Under the pieces are notes generated by a model. That model searched no databases, was not told where the DNA came from, and was given only the letters and a program-made list of their open reading frames with translations. 64,000 bases of DNA from Coriaria nepalensis. Taxonomy: Eukaryota > Streptophyta > Magnoliopsida > Cucurbitales > Coriariaceae. Every line of letters begins with the position of its first letter. Position 1 is the stretch's first letter. Where the stretch lies: NCBI GenBank assembly GCA_027186245.1, contig CP114498.1, positions 3,665,501-3,729,500 on the forward strand. Direction: 5' to 3'. Made by a program: the position numbers and the translations under genes. Of this stretch, positions 49,387 to 62,266 are shown piece after piece.

Positions 49387-51340
49387 GTGATTGTAATTCT
49401 TACGAATGCAGTTTGGTCAATTCCAACCAACGCAGCTCCTGGTTTGGATTCCTTTTCATCGGCTTTTTTTCCGGCGTGTTGGGGTATAGTTCATCAAGAT
49501 CTTGTGGATGCTACCAATTCTTTCCTTCAAGGGCGTAAAATTCATGATTCCTTCACGAGTCCTTTATTAGTATTTATACCAAAAAAAGTAAATCCTTCAT
49601 CTACGGAAGATTTTCGCCATATAAGCCTTTGTAATGTTTGTTATAAAGTGTTTTCTAAGACTTTGGCTAATAGAATGGGCGAGTTCATGCCTCGACTTAT
49701 TTCAGAAGCGCAACATGGGTTTGTTAAAAATCGTACCATAGTAGAAGCAAGGGATTTAGCCCAGGAACTTACTAGGGATTTGGGGAAAAAGGTGAATGGT
49801 GGGAATGCAATATTTAAATTAGACATGATGAAGGCATATGTTAGACTTGATTGGTCTTTCCTAGATATGGTTTTGTCTAAAATATGGTTTCTCATGCTAT
49901 AGTGGCATCTCCTTTTCAGTAGTTTTCCAAGGAGGTTATAAGGGTTGGTTCTCTGCGCATAGGGGGGTTACGACAAGGAGATCTCATCTCTCCTTTATTG
50001 TTCATTCTTGCAGAAGAAGTTCTTAGTCGTAATATAACTATGGTGATTAATAATTTATCCTTTTATATCTAAATGAGGTTGTCCGGTGGTCTCTCATCTA
50101 CTCCTTGCGGATGATACTCTCATTTTTTGCAATGGGTCTTTAGAGAGCATTGAAGGTCTTATGCAAATAATCTCGGCTTATGAATTGGCTTCTGGTCATA
50201 AGGTAAATCATAGCAAAAGCGAGTTTTATGTGCATCCTAGATGGTCCTCTTGCTAGGTCTCACATGATTCACCATGTTACTTCGTATATGAAAGGGAGCT
50301 TTCTGTTTATTTACTGTTGTGCTATGACTTCTTGATTTCTAAAGTTTCAAATAGGGTGGCTGGTTGGAAGGCTAATTCGCTCTCTAGTGGTGGCAAGCTC
50401 ATATTGATTAAACATGTATTTTCATCTATCCAGTTACATTTGTTGGCGGCAACATCGGTCCCTAATTCTATCTTGACTAAAGTGGAAAGTATAATGGCTC
50501 GTTTCTTCTGGGGTTCCTCAACGAAAAATCCATTGGATTGCTTGGGAAGATATTTGTAAGGAGAAGAGTTGCGCGGGTTTGGGAGTTAGAAAACTTGGTG
50601 ATATGAAGATGGCTTTTGTGCTTTAAAAAGTCTGGTCTTACTTAATAGTAATACTCTATAGAGTAACTATATGGAAGCTAGATACATCAAGGGTCTTCCT
50701 GTGAGGAAGTGGATGGCAAGTACCTTCTCGTCTCGAACCTAGAAGGATATTGTTTCGCCTATTCCATTTTTTCAACAACATTCTCAATGGGATGTAGGTG
50801 ATGGATCTAAGACCTCTTTTTGGTTCGATAATTGGAGATAAGAGTACTAGTGGACTTGTTAGATGTTAATCATATGCAGGATTGTTCTGAAAAGGAAGCA
50901 ATAAATTCATAAATTTGGAATTCCTTACTATCGGACGAGGAGCAGCGCACTTTTGTGGTAAATCTTTTGCCACTACTTTCTAGTGAAGAAGACCCGTTAA
51001 CATGGAGTTGTAATAAGGTGCATTTACTATAAAAGATGCATGGATGGATTTAACAAAAGGAGGGTCGGTGCTGTAGGTTTGTACGATAATATGGGAGTTG
51101 AATTGTCCATTAAAAATCAAATATTTTGGGTGGAAACTCATGAGGAATGCTATTGCCGTGCAAACAAATCTTTATAGGATGGGTTTTCAATTTCACTCTG
51201 CTCGTTATCGTTGTCGGGTTAAAAGTCAGGAGAATGTTCAACATTTGTTTATTGATGGGAAGATTGCCACGAAGGTGCAGAAAACTTTTCATGCTTTATG
51301 GAATGTTCCCACTAATCCAAATACAATTGCTCTTATGATC
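49387..51340 (+). mobile_element. LINE (non-LTR) reverse transcriptase relic
   Basis: A 5'-truncated plant LINE. Its first frame (49387-49902) opens in the reverse transcriptase domain (PGLDSFSSAFFPACWGIV, FIPKKVNPSSTEDFRHISLC, AQHGFVKNRTIVEARDLAQE). The catalytic region near 50105 reads LADDTLIFCNG, and the region before it reads GDLISPLLFILAEEVLSRN. A zf-RVT-type part follows (50317-50559 SSGGKLILIKHVFSS; 51098-51300 LKIKYFGWKLMRNAI). Several stops and shifts break it, and ORF1 and the endonuclease are absent. It is on the opposite strand to the neighbouring copia relic. No poly-A tail or target duplication is evident. Confidence 0.88.
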
Positions 51341-52390
51341 AAAGAAGAAAGAACTCCACCCCAATTCACCGGAGAGATGACCTCATCCCTTCATTGCTCG
51401 TAGGGTCACTCGTTTGAGGGACCTTTACAAGGTAAATGAAGCGATAACATCATCCACCAGTGCATCTGGCCTGGGAGAGGAGTATAATCCTGGTCAGAAT
51501 TTCACCTTCTGAGTATAACCAGGCTCTACTTTGTATTATCTATATGTATGAATCTTGACATTTAGGTAATACAACTTGTACAACACTTGCAAAACAAAAA
51601 AGGGGTATTGATTTGAAGGTTCTTTTTGAGTACTCAACAGCAAAATTCAATGTCAGAGATTAATACTGTTAAAATGATTTTTCTATTCCACGTTCAGTAA
51701 CAAGTCATGTCTTTCAACCCAAGAAACATGAAATCAATCGTAAACAAACAGAATATGATGCAGTAAGAAGGGGGGAAAGAAAAAAGAATATTCTCAATGC
51801 TCAGCTTTTAACATTGAATCAAACAAAACGACAAGGGTTTATAATATTCCCTACAAATCCAAAGAGCCTCTTCACCATCTTCTTTCAAGGTAAATACAAA
51901 GAAGACCCTTTCCAAAGATACGGGCATATTCACCACACAATGGAGGGCACAGAATGCCATTAAATCAGAATGAAGAAATGCACACCAAGTTCAAATAGAT
52001 GCCAGGGGAAGGTGTAGTTTCTTACCTGATATAGCTCAATGCCATTGGATTCCTTTGCAGAGGAGAATCTTAAAAGCAGTGCTTTTTTTGAAGCTTATTT
52101 GAGATAATACCAATGGCTGTACAACAGATGAAAACGGCATACAAATAAAACATAAGTGAGTCCTAGCATTGACTAAACAGAGTCGGTTGATAAGACCTTG
52201 ATAGAGAAATGGAAATTTTTCCACAATCGACTATAAAAATTTATAAATTTACCAAGATATATAAAAGAAATAGTAATAATAATTATTATTATTATATATA
52301 TTGGAGCTTATAGGGACCACAACCAAGAATACTACAAAGAATATAGCCTTGGCCCTTTACACTTAGTCAGAACGGCAAAGTCTCACCGCC
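51341..52390. other. Spacer between the LINE relic and the CCCH gene
   Basis: Just after the LINE homology a plus-strand frame at about 51370-51513 reads PHPFIARRVTRLRDLYKVNE, then more residues to GLGEEYNPGQNFTF and a stop. It looks codon-like but I do not recognise it, and it has no visible start. The remainder, to 52390, is AT-rich and includes the 3' UTR of the CCCH gene. An ATT-type repeat lies near 52268-52300. Confidence 0.5.
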
Positions 52391-55300
52391 CTATCTTGTG
52401 CTTTTGGTACTGTTTGAGGGGGCAGAGCTCTGACTTGAAATTTGCACTTCAGATCCAGTCTGAGAGTAAATTAAGCCAACTGAATTAGTGGAAGAAGAAG
52501 GCAATCTGGATGGATAGGATTCATTTCGTGATCCGGAAATTAGTTCGGGCCGAAGCTCTGAGGTAGAAGATGAAGGAGCCAGAGTAGCTAGAAGAGAGCC
52601 AACTGGGTAAGGAGCAACTGGCATGTCAATAAGAGATGAAGCTGATGGGTTGTATCTTATTGTTCCCATTGGATGGTCGAATTTACATGTCGATCCAAAC
52701 TTGCAGTGTCCGTTTTGCAAGTAAAATGTACAAGGATGCACCCCCTGTTTGTAATAATTAATAAATAAATGAATAAATAATTAAATAAATTCAAAAGAGA
52801 GCAATTTAATCACAAAGCCACATAGGCCAACGTGCATATAGCCACCGAAAAAGTAACCAAGAAATATCACATTCATAAGAGCTTTCAACATTATGAGAAA
52901 CATATGCTGTACAGTACTTGAATGAAAAAACTTATATATGACAAAGTTGTAAAGTTTTCAAGAAATCATATTTATCTCCACTCCTTTAATATAACAATCT
53001 AAGCTTAATTTTGAAAAGCAGAAACAAATTAAGAGAAAAAAAAGGGATAGAAAAACTTCCCTGTACCAAGTAGTAGAGCTATTAGTAATGTATATGTGTA
53101 TGTGTCAAAGTTCCAACAGATTAAATTTTCCAAGTCAGGACATAAAAAATAATGGAAAGACAAAAAAAAAAATGTTTTGTACTATTCTAGGGATGATATT
53201 GTATTACAGTAGTACCACTTGGACTGGAGACAACTTAAAAAATATCTTCTACATGTTTCATGTCACATTTCTCATCGTACAAAGATATACTTCAAGAATT
53301 AATACTAGATAACATTCCTCATTGTACAAGGATATACTTCAACAAGAATTAATACTAGATTGGTGCATTCTCCACATCCACACTCCAACAAATATACAAA
53401 AGAAAACAAGGGGGGGTTGGGGAGGTTGAGGGGGTGGCTGGAGCATCACCACTATAACAAAATTCGATCATGCATATAATTTCATCCACTTGCAAAATTA
53501 TTAATATAGGACTAACATTAGATGAATAGCATATGTATAACTCTTTGCATACCGGACGCAAAGGGAGACCAAGCGGGCTAAGTACATAATTTGTGGCTGG
53601 TGCCACCCGATCTCGAGGATGATGGAATCGACAGGCTGACCCAAATTTACAGTCACCTGTTTTCAGATAGTACATGCATTCAGGTTCACCTGGTCTCTCT
53701 GGAAATGCCAGTTCCTTTCGGTTACTGCTTGAAGGGCCAACAGAAGAAGGTAATGAGAGATACGGTCTTCCAAGAGAAGGCGTTGAAGAAGAAATTGGGG
53801 TTACACCATATAGAGAAGCCGATCCAACCGTGGGTTGAGCACCAGGAGATAATACAGGGCTTACAGGTGTCTGCGACAGTTAAAAAATTAAGTTGATACA
53901 ATAAAACATATTCTCATTGCACAGTTGGTTGAGCATTTGAAACTCTATTTTAGTTAGCTTGTGACGCATAGTGAATCTTGCACTTGAATCAACATTGAAT
54001 ACCCACTTGAGTTTATTTAAGTCCAAACTTGATTTTAGACCCAAAGTGGAGTTCCAAATCCTCAACCAATGCACCCTTATAGAACCTTACAGGAAAAATA
54101 TTCCAGAATCATACCGAGTAAGGACTCCACCCCTGAATAGGAACAACTCCAGGGGGCAGCAACAGAGGACCATAGGCTCCTTGCACATATGAACCTGGTA
54201 ACAATGGCCTGGCTACCCCCAAACTTGTGGATGCCCCTCCATATTGTTTAGGCATAGGAACTGAAGGAGACTGCACCTGTGGATAAAATTGAGGTGCAGA
54301 AGATGGTTCTGATGTCCCAGCTGGTTGAGGATGATGAAATTTACAAGTTAGGCCAAACTTGCATTGCCCCGTTTTCAAATAGTAGGAGCATTCTTTCTCA
54401 CCCTGTTGAAACAGTATAGGTAGACAGTTGTGGTAAAATATATAGATCCCATAATCACAACATACACACGTAGGAAGGAAGAAACTACATACCGGTCGTA
54501 GTGGATATCCATAGATATTAAGTGGAGCCTGACTCAAGGATCCACCTGCATGTTTTGGATGGTGAAACTTACAGGATGCACCAAATTTACAGGTCCCGGT
54601 TTTCAAATAATACTGTAAAAAAAAAGGCAACAGAAAAGAAACCTTAACATGTTCTCAAAAGAGATCCATTATATTAACAACATAAACAGATTCAACGCTT
54701 TACTCTACAACTTTATACCTGGCATGTAGGCTCCCCCACTCGCTCTGGATAGTCTCCTGTAGCTCTGACAGCTGCTGCGACCTAAATAGGATTAAACCAG
54801 TTTTGAAAAAAGCCCAAGTGTGGTTATACATAAAACTAAGGAAAGAAATTAGCCTAGGCAAGTTCTTCTTCAGAAAAAATCAAAAACAACACAGAAACTC
54901 CAATATTGTTCATTTAGTTTAGCATCCGGAACACCATTTTGAGTCTAAAATCTACTTTACCTCCGACTCTCTAGCATAAAGACAAAAAAAATTACTTAAA
55001 CTCCTTTTCCAAAAAAAAAAAAAATATTAGACATTTCCAGAGCTCCCCAAATGGGAAAATGCAAACATACTGTTGAAACCTACACCAATCTTCCAGCTAA
55101 AAGACAGTTCATATTCACCCACACAATCAAAACCCATCAGAAATTAAATCACCCAAACACAATGAAGAATCTTGGATAGTAGATTCTTAATGTGCAATGA
55201 GAGAAAAGGTACCGCAGCTCGATCACGAGGGTGATTGTAACGACACCTAATACCATATCCGCAGAATCCAGTTCTCATATAATACACACAGTTAGGAACT

Positions 55301-55591
55301 CCAGGACGCTCTGGATACGATTCGCTACTTGTCAGCCCTAATTGCCACATCGATTCTACACCATCCAGAAAAATAAAGACAGATTAAAGCAAGAACTGAC
55401 TCACATTGCTAAAACCCTAGAAAAATCTGATTCTCGAGGTTAAAGTATAAAATGTTAAGCTCAATATGGAAAGAAAATTGAGTTGCGGGAAAAAGGTCGT
55501 GACCTTCAAGTCCGGTTTCTCCGCCGGAAGGACTCCATTCCGGCTGCTGGACCATTTGCGATCCGTTCCTCACCAAGCTTCGTCCGTACAT
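52391..55591 (-). CDS. Five-CCCH zinc-finger protein (ZFN1/C3H32-like)
   Basis: Nucleic-acid-binding protein of the plant ZFN family. Minus-strand exons are 55591-55504, 55355-55213, 54781-54719, 54612-54493, 54402-54115, 53870-53553 and 52744-52391; all junctions are GT-AG and phases close to 457 residues. Five C-x8-C-x5-C-x3-H fingers are present: [80 protein letters not shown] and [20 protein letters not shown]. Three cluster N-terminally and two C-terminally, with a Pro/Ser/Gly linker between ([16 protein letters not shown]). Each finger pair is preceded by a PERPGxPxC-type lead-in. The tail is Ser-rich. Family members bind DNA or RNA; the exact targets of this one are unknown. A CCCH gene of this type (At2g47850) neighbours an NPH3 gene in Arabidopsis too. 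No damage is seen. Confidence 0.95.
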
Positions 55592-57990
55592 CTCAATCGA
55601 AAAAGGGGTTTTTGGTTTTTCTAGGGTTGTTCGGCGAACTATTTCCAGACTCTACGAACAGGGAAAAATCGAACGATTTTCTCTACAACTATCTGCAATC
55701 AAAAGAATGACCGAAGAGCTTGATCGAAGGTTATTGTGAGATATGTAGAAGAATCCAGGAAAAAGGGGCAAAAATAAAAAATAAATAAAACAAGGAGGAA
55801 GAAGAAGAAGAGAGAGAGAGATGCTTTCTCAGAGGAGAGAGATTGGGTGGTCTGACTAAGTTTAGTAGACTAATTAAAATATGACATATTATATCGTCTG
55901 CAATTTACAGACCGCACAAGGCTTTCTTTTCTCAGAGTTATGGGGGGATCTTAGCTTATTACTTTCTCTGTCTCTTTCTCTCTCTCTCTAAACTACGACC
56001 GTTCTGTCTGGTTTTTGTTTTGTTTTTGGTTGTTTTTCTTTTTAAAAACCCGCCACAAATAGAGGGAAAACCGGGCATGGAAGTGAACCGGTAACCGACT
56101 CTGGTTCTAGTGAAATAACATTACTGCCCCTGAAAATGACCACGTAAACTGTACTTGACCCGGGTTGGTTTATATTGTAAACTTTAGAAGACATTATCCG
56201 GTGGCTGGTGCATCCAGTGTATAACATATTTATGACAGAGTTGAAGTTGGAATCTACTATATGAGAATTGAGATTCTAAGACTATATAATCACAAACTCA
56301 TTTTTGTACTCAACAGAAACCCAATCGATCTCATATCATGTCCGAGTAGAGTGTACAGGTCAGACCCAAATTGTCGTACCCAATCGTTTCGTGTATTTGG
56401 AGAAACTTGGTAGATCCGAATGATCTTGTGGACCATAAGGGGCAAGTTTGTAACTTAAAGTACATTGAGGGGAGACTTTTGGTTTATGAGTGGTGATTGG
56501 TCTGTTTTACTTGTTCAGGTGAGGGGTTGAAGAGCATTTATTGGGGGCACCAATTTGTTTTTATTTTTTATTTTTTAGACGAGCAAAAAATTTATATCTG
56601 AGCTAATGTTTTTATCGGACTGGGTATTTTGGATATCCGACATGTCGTCTCATAAAAAATAAATAAAAAATATTATTTTTTATATATAAAAATAATAGTC
56701 ATAATCTAATATTCTAATATTTTAGATGTTATATTTTCAATTTCTCTAAATCCAAACACATACATTCACTCTCTCAAATCCAAAGTCGCCTGTCAATATT
56801 TTTGTCCTCGCCTAATTGACTTCACCCATATTTTCATCCTAATATGGTGATTTTGCAAAGGAGATCAAGAAAACCCAGAATCAACTCAATCTAATTCATC
56901 AAGATAAATTTGATGGAATTGATCGGGTTATCTTTGAAGAAACGATATTCATCTTATCTAATTTTTCTTAGTAAGGAATTGGATCGGTTGAATCTAAATT
57001 TTTCTAGGAGAGAGATATCATATATATATATAACAAAAAAAAATTTATACTGTAAATTAGGTTAGGTAAAAAAAAATGGCCATAAATTTTACAGATATCC
57101 GACTGAATTGAGTCGGATCTAACCCGATACTTAATCCTATTTGAGGGGGGAAATTTTTTACAATAATTTATATAAATAAAAATTGCTTAAATAGGTTTTG
57201 TTTGAGTGGTTTTTGTTAGTCCTTTTGATTGGTTTATTTGGAAAGTGGGGGCTGAAACTTATATAAGACTATATCTATAGGGAGTAAACTAGAAAGTGAA
57301 ATGAAAAGAATACACAGTGCAAGTGAGAATGTTGACGTGTTCAAGACACATCAAGAAGACGACAACACCTTGGAAAATAAACCCTTTTTATTATTATTTT
57401 TTTTCTTACTTTGATCTTCCTTTGCTTTTATTTTTAACTAAACAGTTTTTTAGTATATTGCATTATTGCCCCTAAAATTTACATTTGGATGAAACCATAG
57501 AAATTGAGGTACATGCTTAAATTTCATGATCAAGCCAAAAAAGGCACGAGTGGGTAATATTACAATTGTTTTATGTATAACTAAAACCCTTAATGCCTTA
57601 TTTATTTCAATTTCCTTTCCTCCCTTGCGTAAATTTATTCACTTGTACCCCTTGCTTCCCAAATCCCACTGCCACCTTATGCCACTATTTGTAAAGGCGG
57701 CGGCTCATGAATAATCGGGAAACTCTATAGACTCAATTAAAACTTGAGACCCTTTTTAATATAAAATATATTTTAAAAATAATTATATATAAAAATTATA
57801 TTATATTTTTTAATGAAAAAATTATTTTAATAAAACGAGTTAAAAAGATCGATTAATTATTTTTAAATTTTTTCATATTTTTCATAATAAATGATTTTTT
57901 TATCATATTTTTAAATTTTAATAATTATATATATATATATATATTATAATTATTTGAGACCTTCAAATATATAAGCCTCTCGACCACTAC
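55592..57990. other. CCCH promoter region and AT-rich spacer
   Basis: The bases to about 56.0 kb are the CCCH gene's leader and promoter, including an AGAAGAAGAAGAG/GAGAGAGAG patch near 55797-55820 and its pyrimidine-rich partner near 55966-55990. Beyond that the DNA is AT-rich, with TA runs near 57010-57030 and 57928-57945. Open frames are short and without domains. Confidence 0.65.
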
Positions 57991-57999
57991 CTCTGCTGC

Positions 58000-58610
58000 T
58001 ATATGGGAGAGCTGGCTTTGGCCATCTGAGCTCCTTTACCGCCATGGGTGTAGAGAACTACGGTGTTCTATTCTCCTACATGTATTTTCCAATTATTCAG
58101 AGAACTTGGGTATCATCTTTCTAATCATGTCTCTCTTTATTATGACAGTAACTAACTTTGCCATACATATAGCTTCCAATCTGGTATTTCATGAATATAT
58201 CAAGCACATCAAATTAGATTGTCACGTGGTTTGTGAACGAGTCCAGTTTGGCATTCTTAAGCTCTCTCATGTTTCTACCACAGCCCAGCCTGCATATTTA
58301 TTAACCAAACCTCTCACTTCTCCTTAGCATGATAAGCTTCCTTGCAAGCCTTGTTTGGTTAACATTTATATGCCTACAAGCTTGAGGGGGTATTGGTGAT
58401 GGATGATATTCCACATCAGCCTTCATCTTCTATAAAGGATTCAACTAAGTGTCCAGCTCAGCCTAAAGCCGGGTAAGAGCTTCTAGAAGAAAATATTAAC
58501 AACATCTTGTTATATGCATTTCTTTCTCGTTTATTTGCATGCTTACGTGACTTTAGTCACTGTTGAATAAAAACCAAAATAAATCTTTCTTTCCACAAAT
58601 ATGTTTCCCT
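58000..58610 (+). mobile_element. 3' end of a Ty1/copia element with its LTR start
   Basis: Remains of the RNase H C-terminus are visible at about 58085-58325, in broken frames (HIKLDCHVVCERVQFG, SHVSTTAQPAYLLTKPL). A polypurine tract CTTGAGGGGG follows at 58381-58390, and from 58391 comes LTR-like non-coding sequence with a GAATAAAAACC polyadenylation-type signal near 58563. The rest of this element is missing on the left. It has the same orientation as the larger copia element to the right and related LTR words (ACGTGACTTTAGTCA and ACGTGACTAGTCA). Confidence 0.75.
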
Positions 58611-59300
58611 ATTCGTAATAATATATACATATCTTTCAATGCCGCCAATGTAGAGGTGCCGAAATTAATATATATTAAGTTTTAAGGCTTATGTGTAATT
58701 TTTTAAAGTTTTCGAGGTTATAATTATTTTTTCCAAACTTTTAGAAATTTGGAATTTTTTAAAGTGGTGAAATTAGGAGTGAAATGAACACATGTGAAAT
58801 TATAGAGGTTAAATAATCTTTCATTATTTATTCATTTTCGTCCTAGAACTTTTAAATTGTTTATTTTTGCCCTAAAGTTTTTAAAAATATTCAATTTTTG
58901 TCATTATAGAGAAATTTATAATATTAAGTATATATATTATTTTTGAAATTGTATTAATAATAGAATAGAATTAACATATGACACATCAAAAAATCATTAA
59001 TAGCCTTAAAATGGTTGTATTGAGATTTAAGATGGTAATAATGAAAAAAATGAAAGATAGAGAATAAAACTTAATTAAAATATGTGAATTAAAATACAAA
59101 AAGACATTAGTTTTTTAGGCTATAAATTTTTTTGATGATATGAGATATAAATTTGATCTTAAGGACTATAAAATAATATTAATCTAAATTATGTATTACA
59201 TATATAATTTTGAAAGTTTGAAGTCCAGCCCAAATGACTACCTAAGGTAGGTTGGACATGATTCTGCCCTGGATTTTTTACCCCAATCCTAATTCTATGA
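58611..59300. other. AT-rich spacer between two copia remnants
   Basis: No coding sequence is seen. The words TTTTTAAAGT and TTTTAAAAAT recur without a clear unit. The left boundary of the next element's LTR could lie at the right edge of this stretch. Confidence 0.5.
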
Positions 59301-59656
59301 TAGCTCAAACCAAAACCTATATCTCTCTATATATAAGTACACACATGCTTACAAAGTATTAACATTATATGCCACATCACACTTATAAGCCACGTCATTA
59401 TTCAACTTGCTCTTCTGGCTAGCTGCTCATGCACGTAGGAAAGTTCAGTATTATTCCTTCATACTGAGTTTGTTATTGTACTACATTTTGTACGTCATTC
59501 TCTTTGTATTCGTACGCGCATTTTCTCCATGCACATGTCTTCTTGTACGTGACTAGTCAACATGGTGACTATAAATACCACCATGCATGATTGAATTGAA
59601 TAAGAAGAAAGTGTATTTGTTCTAAATTTCTATTAATGATATCATGAATCTCATCA

Positions 59657-59668
59657 TGTATCAGAGCC
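59657..59668 (+). promoter_or_regulatory. Primer-binding site of the copia element
   Basis: TGTATCAGAGCC directly after the LTR end resembles the plant copia primer site TGGTATCAGAGC, complementary to the 3' end of initiator tRNA-Met, with one base missing. It sets the right edge of the 5' LTR. Confidence 0.7.
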
Positions 59669-61670
59669 TACTAACATCATCTTCTTCCGCTGATATACAT
59701 TTTTTTTTTTTGCACTATGCTTTTCGTAACTGAAACAAAGCAGCACATCTTCTTCAAAATGGTAGCCATCATACCTCCATCACTGAAAATACCACCACCT
59801 CATATCCCTCAACTATTGTTCAAATTGATTTCAACCACCCCCTATACCTCTACCCTTCATATACATCTGGTCTAATCCTTGTTTCACAACCACTAAGAGG
59901 TTCACAAAATTACAATATATGGAACCGTGCTATGTTTTTCTCATTAATGGCAAAAAATCAAATGGGTTTTGTAACAGGCATAAGCAAATGTTCAGACGAC
60001 ACAATGCTTGCTCAATGCTGGAATAGATGCAAAGCGTGTGTGTTTAGCTATATCATGAACATGGTTTCTAGGGAATTATACTCAGGGATCGTCTACTAAA
60101 CTTTTGTGAAACTCGTCTGGAAAGATCTCAAATCCAAGTTTGAAAGGGTAAATGGTACTTGTATATTCTCACTTCAACGTCATATTTCTTCCACTAACCA
60201 AGGTGCTAGTGACATTTCTAGTTATCATTACAAGTGGGATGAGGACTTACTTCTCTTTAGTTGCTTTGCCATATTGTAGCTGTTAAACCTCTCTTTCATT
60301 TCAATTACACGATCAACGTCAAAAGCTCATGCAGTTTTTGATGAGGCTCAATGAATTTTATATACCACTCTGTGGTCAAATCTTGCTCATGAACCCGTTG
60401 CCTACCATATTAGAGGCATATGCCTTTTTAACCCAAGATGAATCACAAAGGGAAATTACTCTTGGTACTCCATCTGATGCAGGAGCCATTTATGTCCTCT
60501 GCCTTTTAATTCCCTAATGCAGGCATTAGATCCGCTCTGGAATGCTAGAATTGCTACTTAAAAGATCACAAGAAGGACTCATGATTCAAGATTATAGGTT
60601 ATCCACCTGTATATACAAAATACAAAGGTCGTGTCGAGCGCAACACCTACTGTATGTTTTTTGAGCTAAAAATTGGAAAAATGATGGATAATTGATACGG
60701 GCGCATCACATTACTTGTTCATTACAAAGTTTGATCAATCCTATTTCTTGCCATAATGACTCATTTGTCTCTATTAGCTTGCCAAATGGAACGATTAACC
60801 TTGCCACTCATGTAGGATCCGTGAAAATATCAGATAATTTTTACACATCTAATGTTTTCTATGTTCCAAAATTTCAATACAACTTATTATCCATCTTTTC
60901 TTTAACCTCTAATAACAAGTATGTTGCCTCGTTCTATCCACAGTCTTGTTATTTTCAGGAGCTTTCAACTGGCAAGATGATGGGGATTGGTAAACAATGG
61001 AATGACTTGTACTATCTTCAAACCAGCGTAGATGATCTTGTGGTCTACTCTGCGCTTATTCAATTAGATCATATCTCTAATTGTAATGCCATTAAATTCA
61101 ATTCTAATAAAAATTACAGTTCTGATTTACAATTACGGCATGCAAGGTTAGAGCATCCTTCAACTTCCAAAATAATGTGACTACCTAACTTTCTCATCCA
61201 TTTAAAAATATAGCCATACCTGATTGTGAGATTTGTAATTTATCCAAACAAACTCGTGCTCCTTTTCCACCTAGTCATTCTACATCTTCCCATCTGTTTG
61301 ATCTCATACACATGGACACTTGGGACCCATATCATACTCCCACTCAAAATAATGCTTGGTACTTCCTCACCGTGGTTGATGAAATTTCAAGAGGCACGTG
61401 AATTTTTCTCATGGCCTATAAGCATGAAGTTTTCACCTTAATACAAAATTTCTTTGCCATGGTGTCAACATAATTTTCCACTTCTATCAAGAAAATATGA
61501 ACTGATAATGGCCTCAAATTCGTGAACTCCAAGTGTAAAAACCTCTTTCCTACTTTGGGTTTCATTCATGAAACCTCATATACATATTCACCACAACAGA
61601 ATGGCCATGTCGAGTGCAAACACAGGAACTTGTTAAATTTTGCACGTGCTTTCAAAATTCAATCATCTTT

Positions 61671-61688
61671 GGGGGGGGGGGGGGGGGG
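61671..61688 (+). repeat. Run of 18 G within copia integrase
   Basis: Eighteen consecutive G interrupt the integrase frame after the SPQQNGHVE segment. The flanking frames do not rejoin cleanly across it. Confidence 0.9.
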
Positions 61689-62266
61689 ATTGTATGCTTA
61701 CCGCTGCGTATCTCATCAATTGAACTCCTTCACCATTGTTACAAAACAAAACCCCACATGAGTTGCTTTACAACAAACCCCCTCCTCTTCATCACCTCAA
61801 GCTCTTTGGTTGTTTGTGTTACTCAACCAAGCTCAATAATTTGGATAAATTCTCCTCCAGATCCTCACCTTATGTGTTCTTAGGATATGCTCAGAATATA
61901 AAGGGTTACAGATTACTTCACATTGCTACCAATCAATTTCTAACTAGCAGAGATGTTCATTTTAATGAACTCATCTTCCCTTTTCAGAATCCAAATTCCC
62001 CTTTAACCATTTTTTTTCTCTCACAAGGTTCCAGTATCATCGATATTTTTGCTGATCTTTTACTTGCCTCTTATCCTATCACTACACCTGTTATAACTGA
62101 GAATACCAAAAGTCCAACCCCGTCATTTCGCCAACTTAGAATCCTCCATTACCTGAACCACTCCTCACTCATTCTTTTCCATCTCATAATGCTCTCCACC
62201 ACAAGATGTCTAAGTCCAGCCACTGCGCCGCTTTTCAGGCCTACATAACCATCTGTTTGGCTTGAT

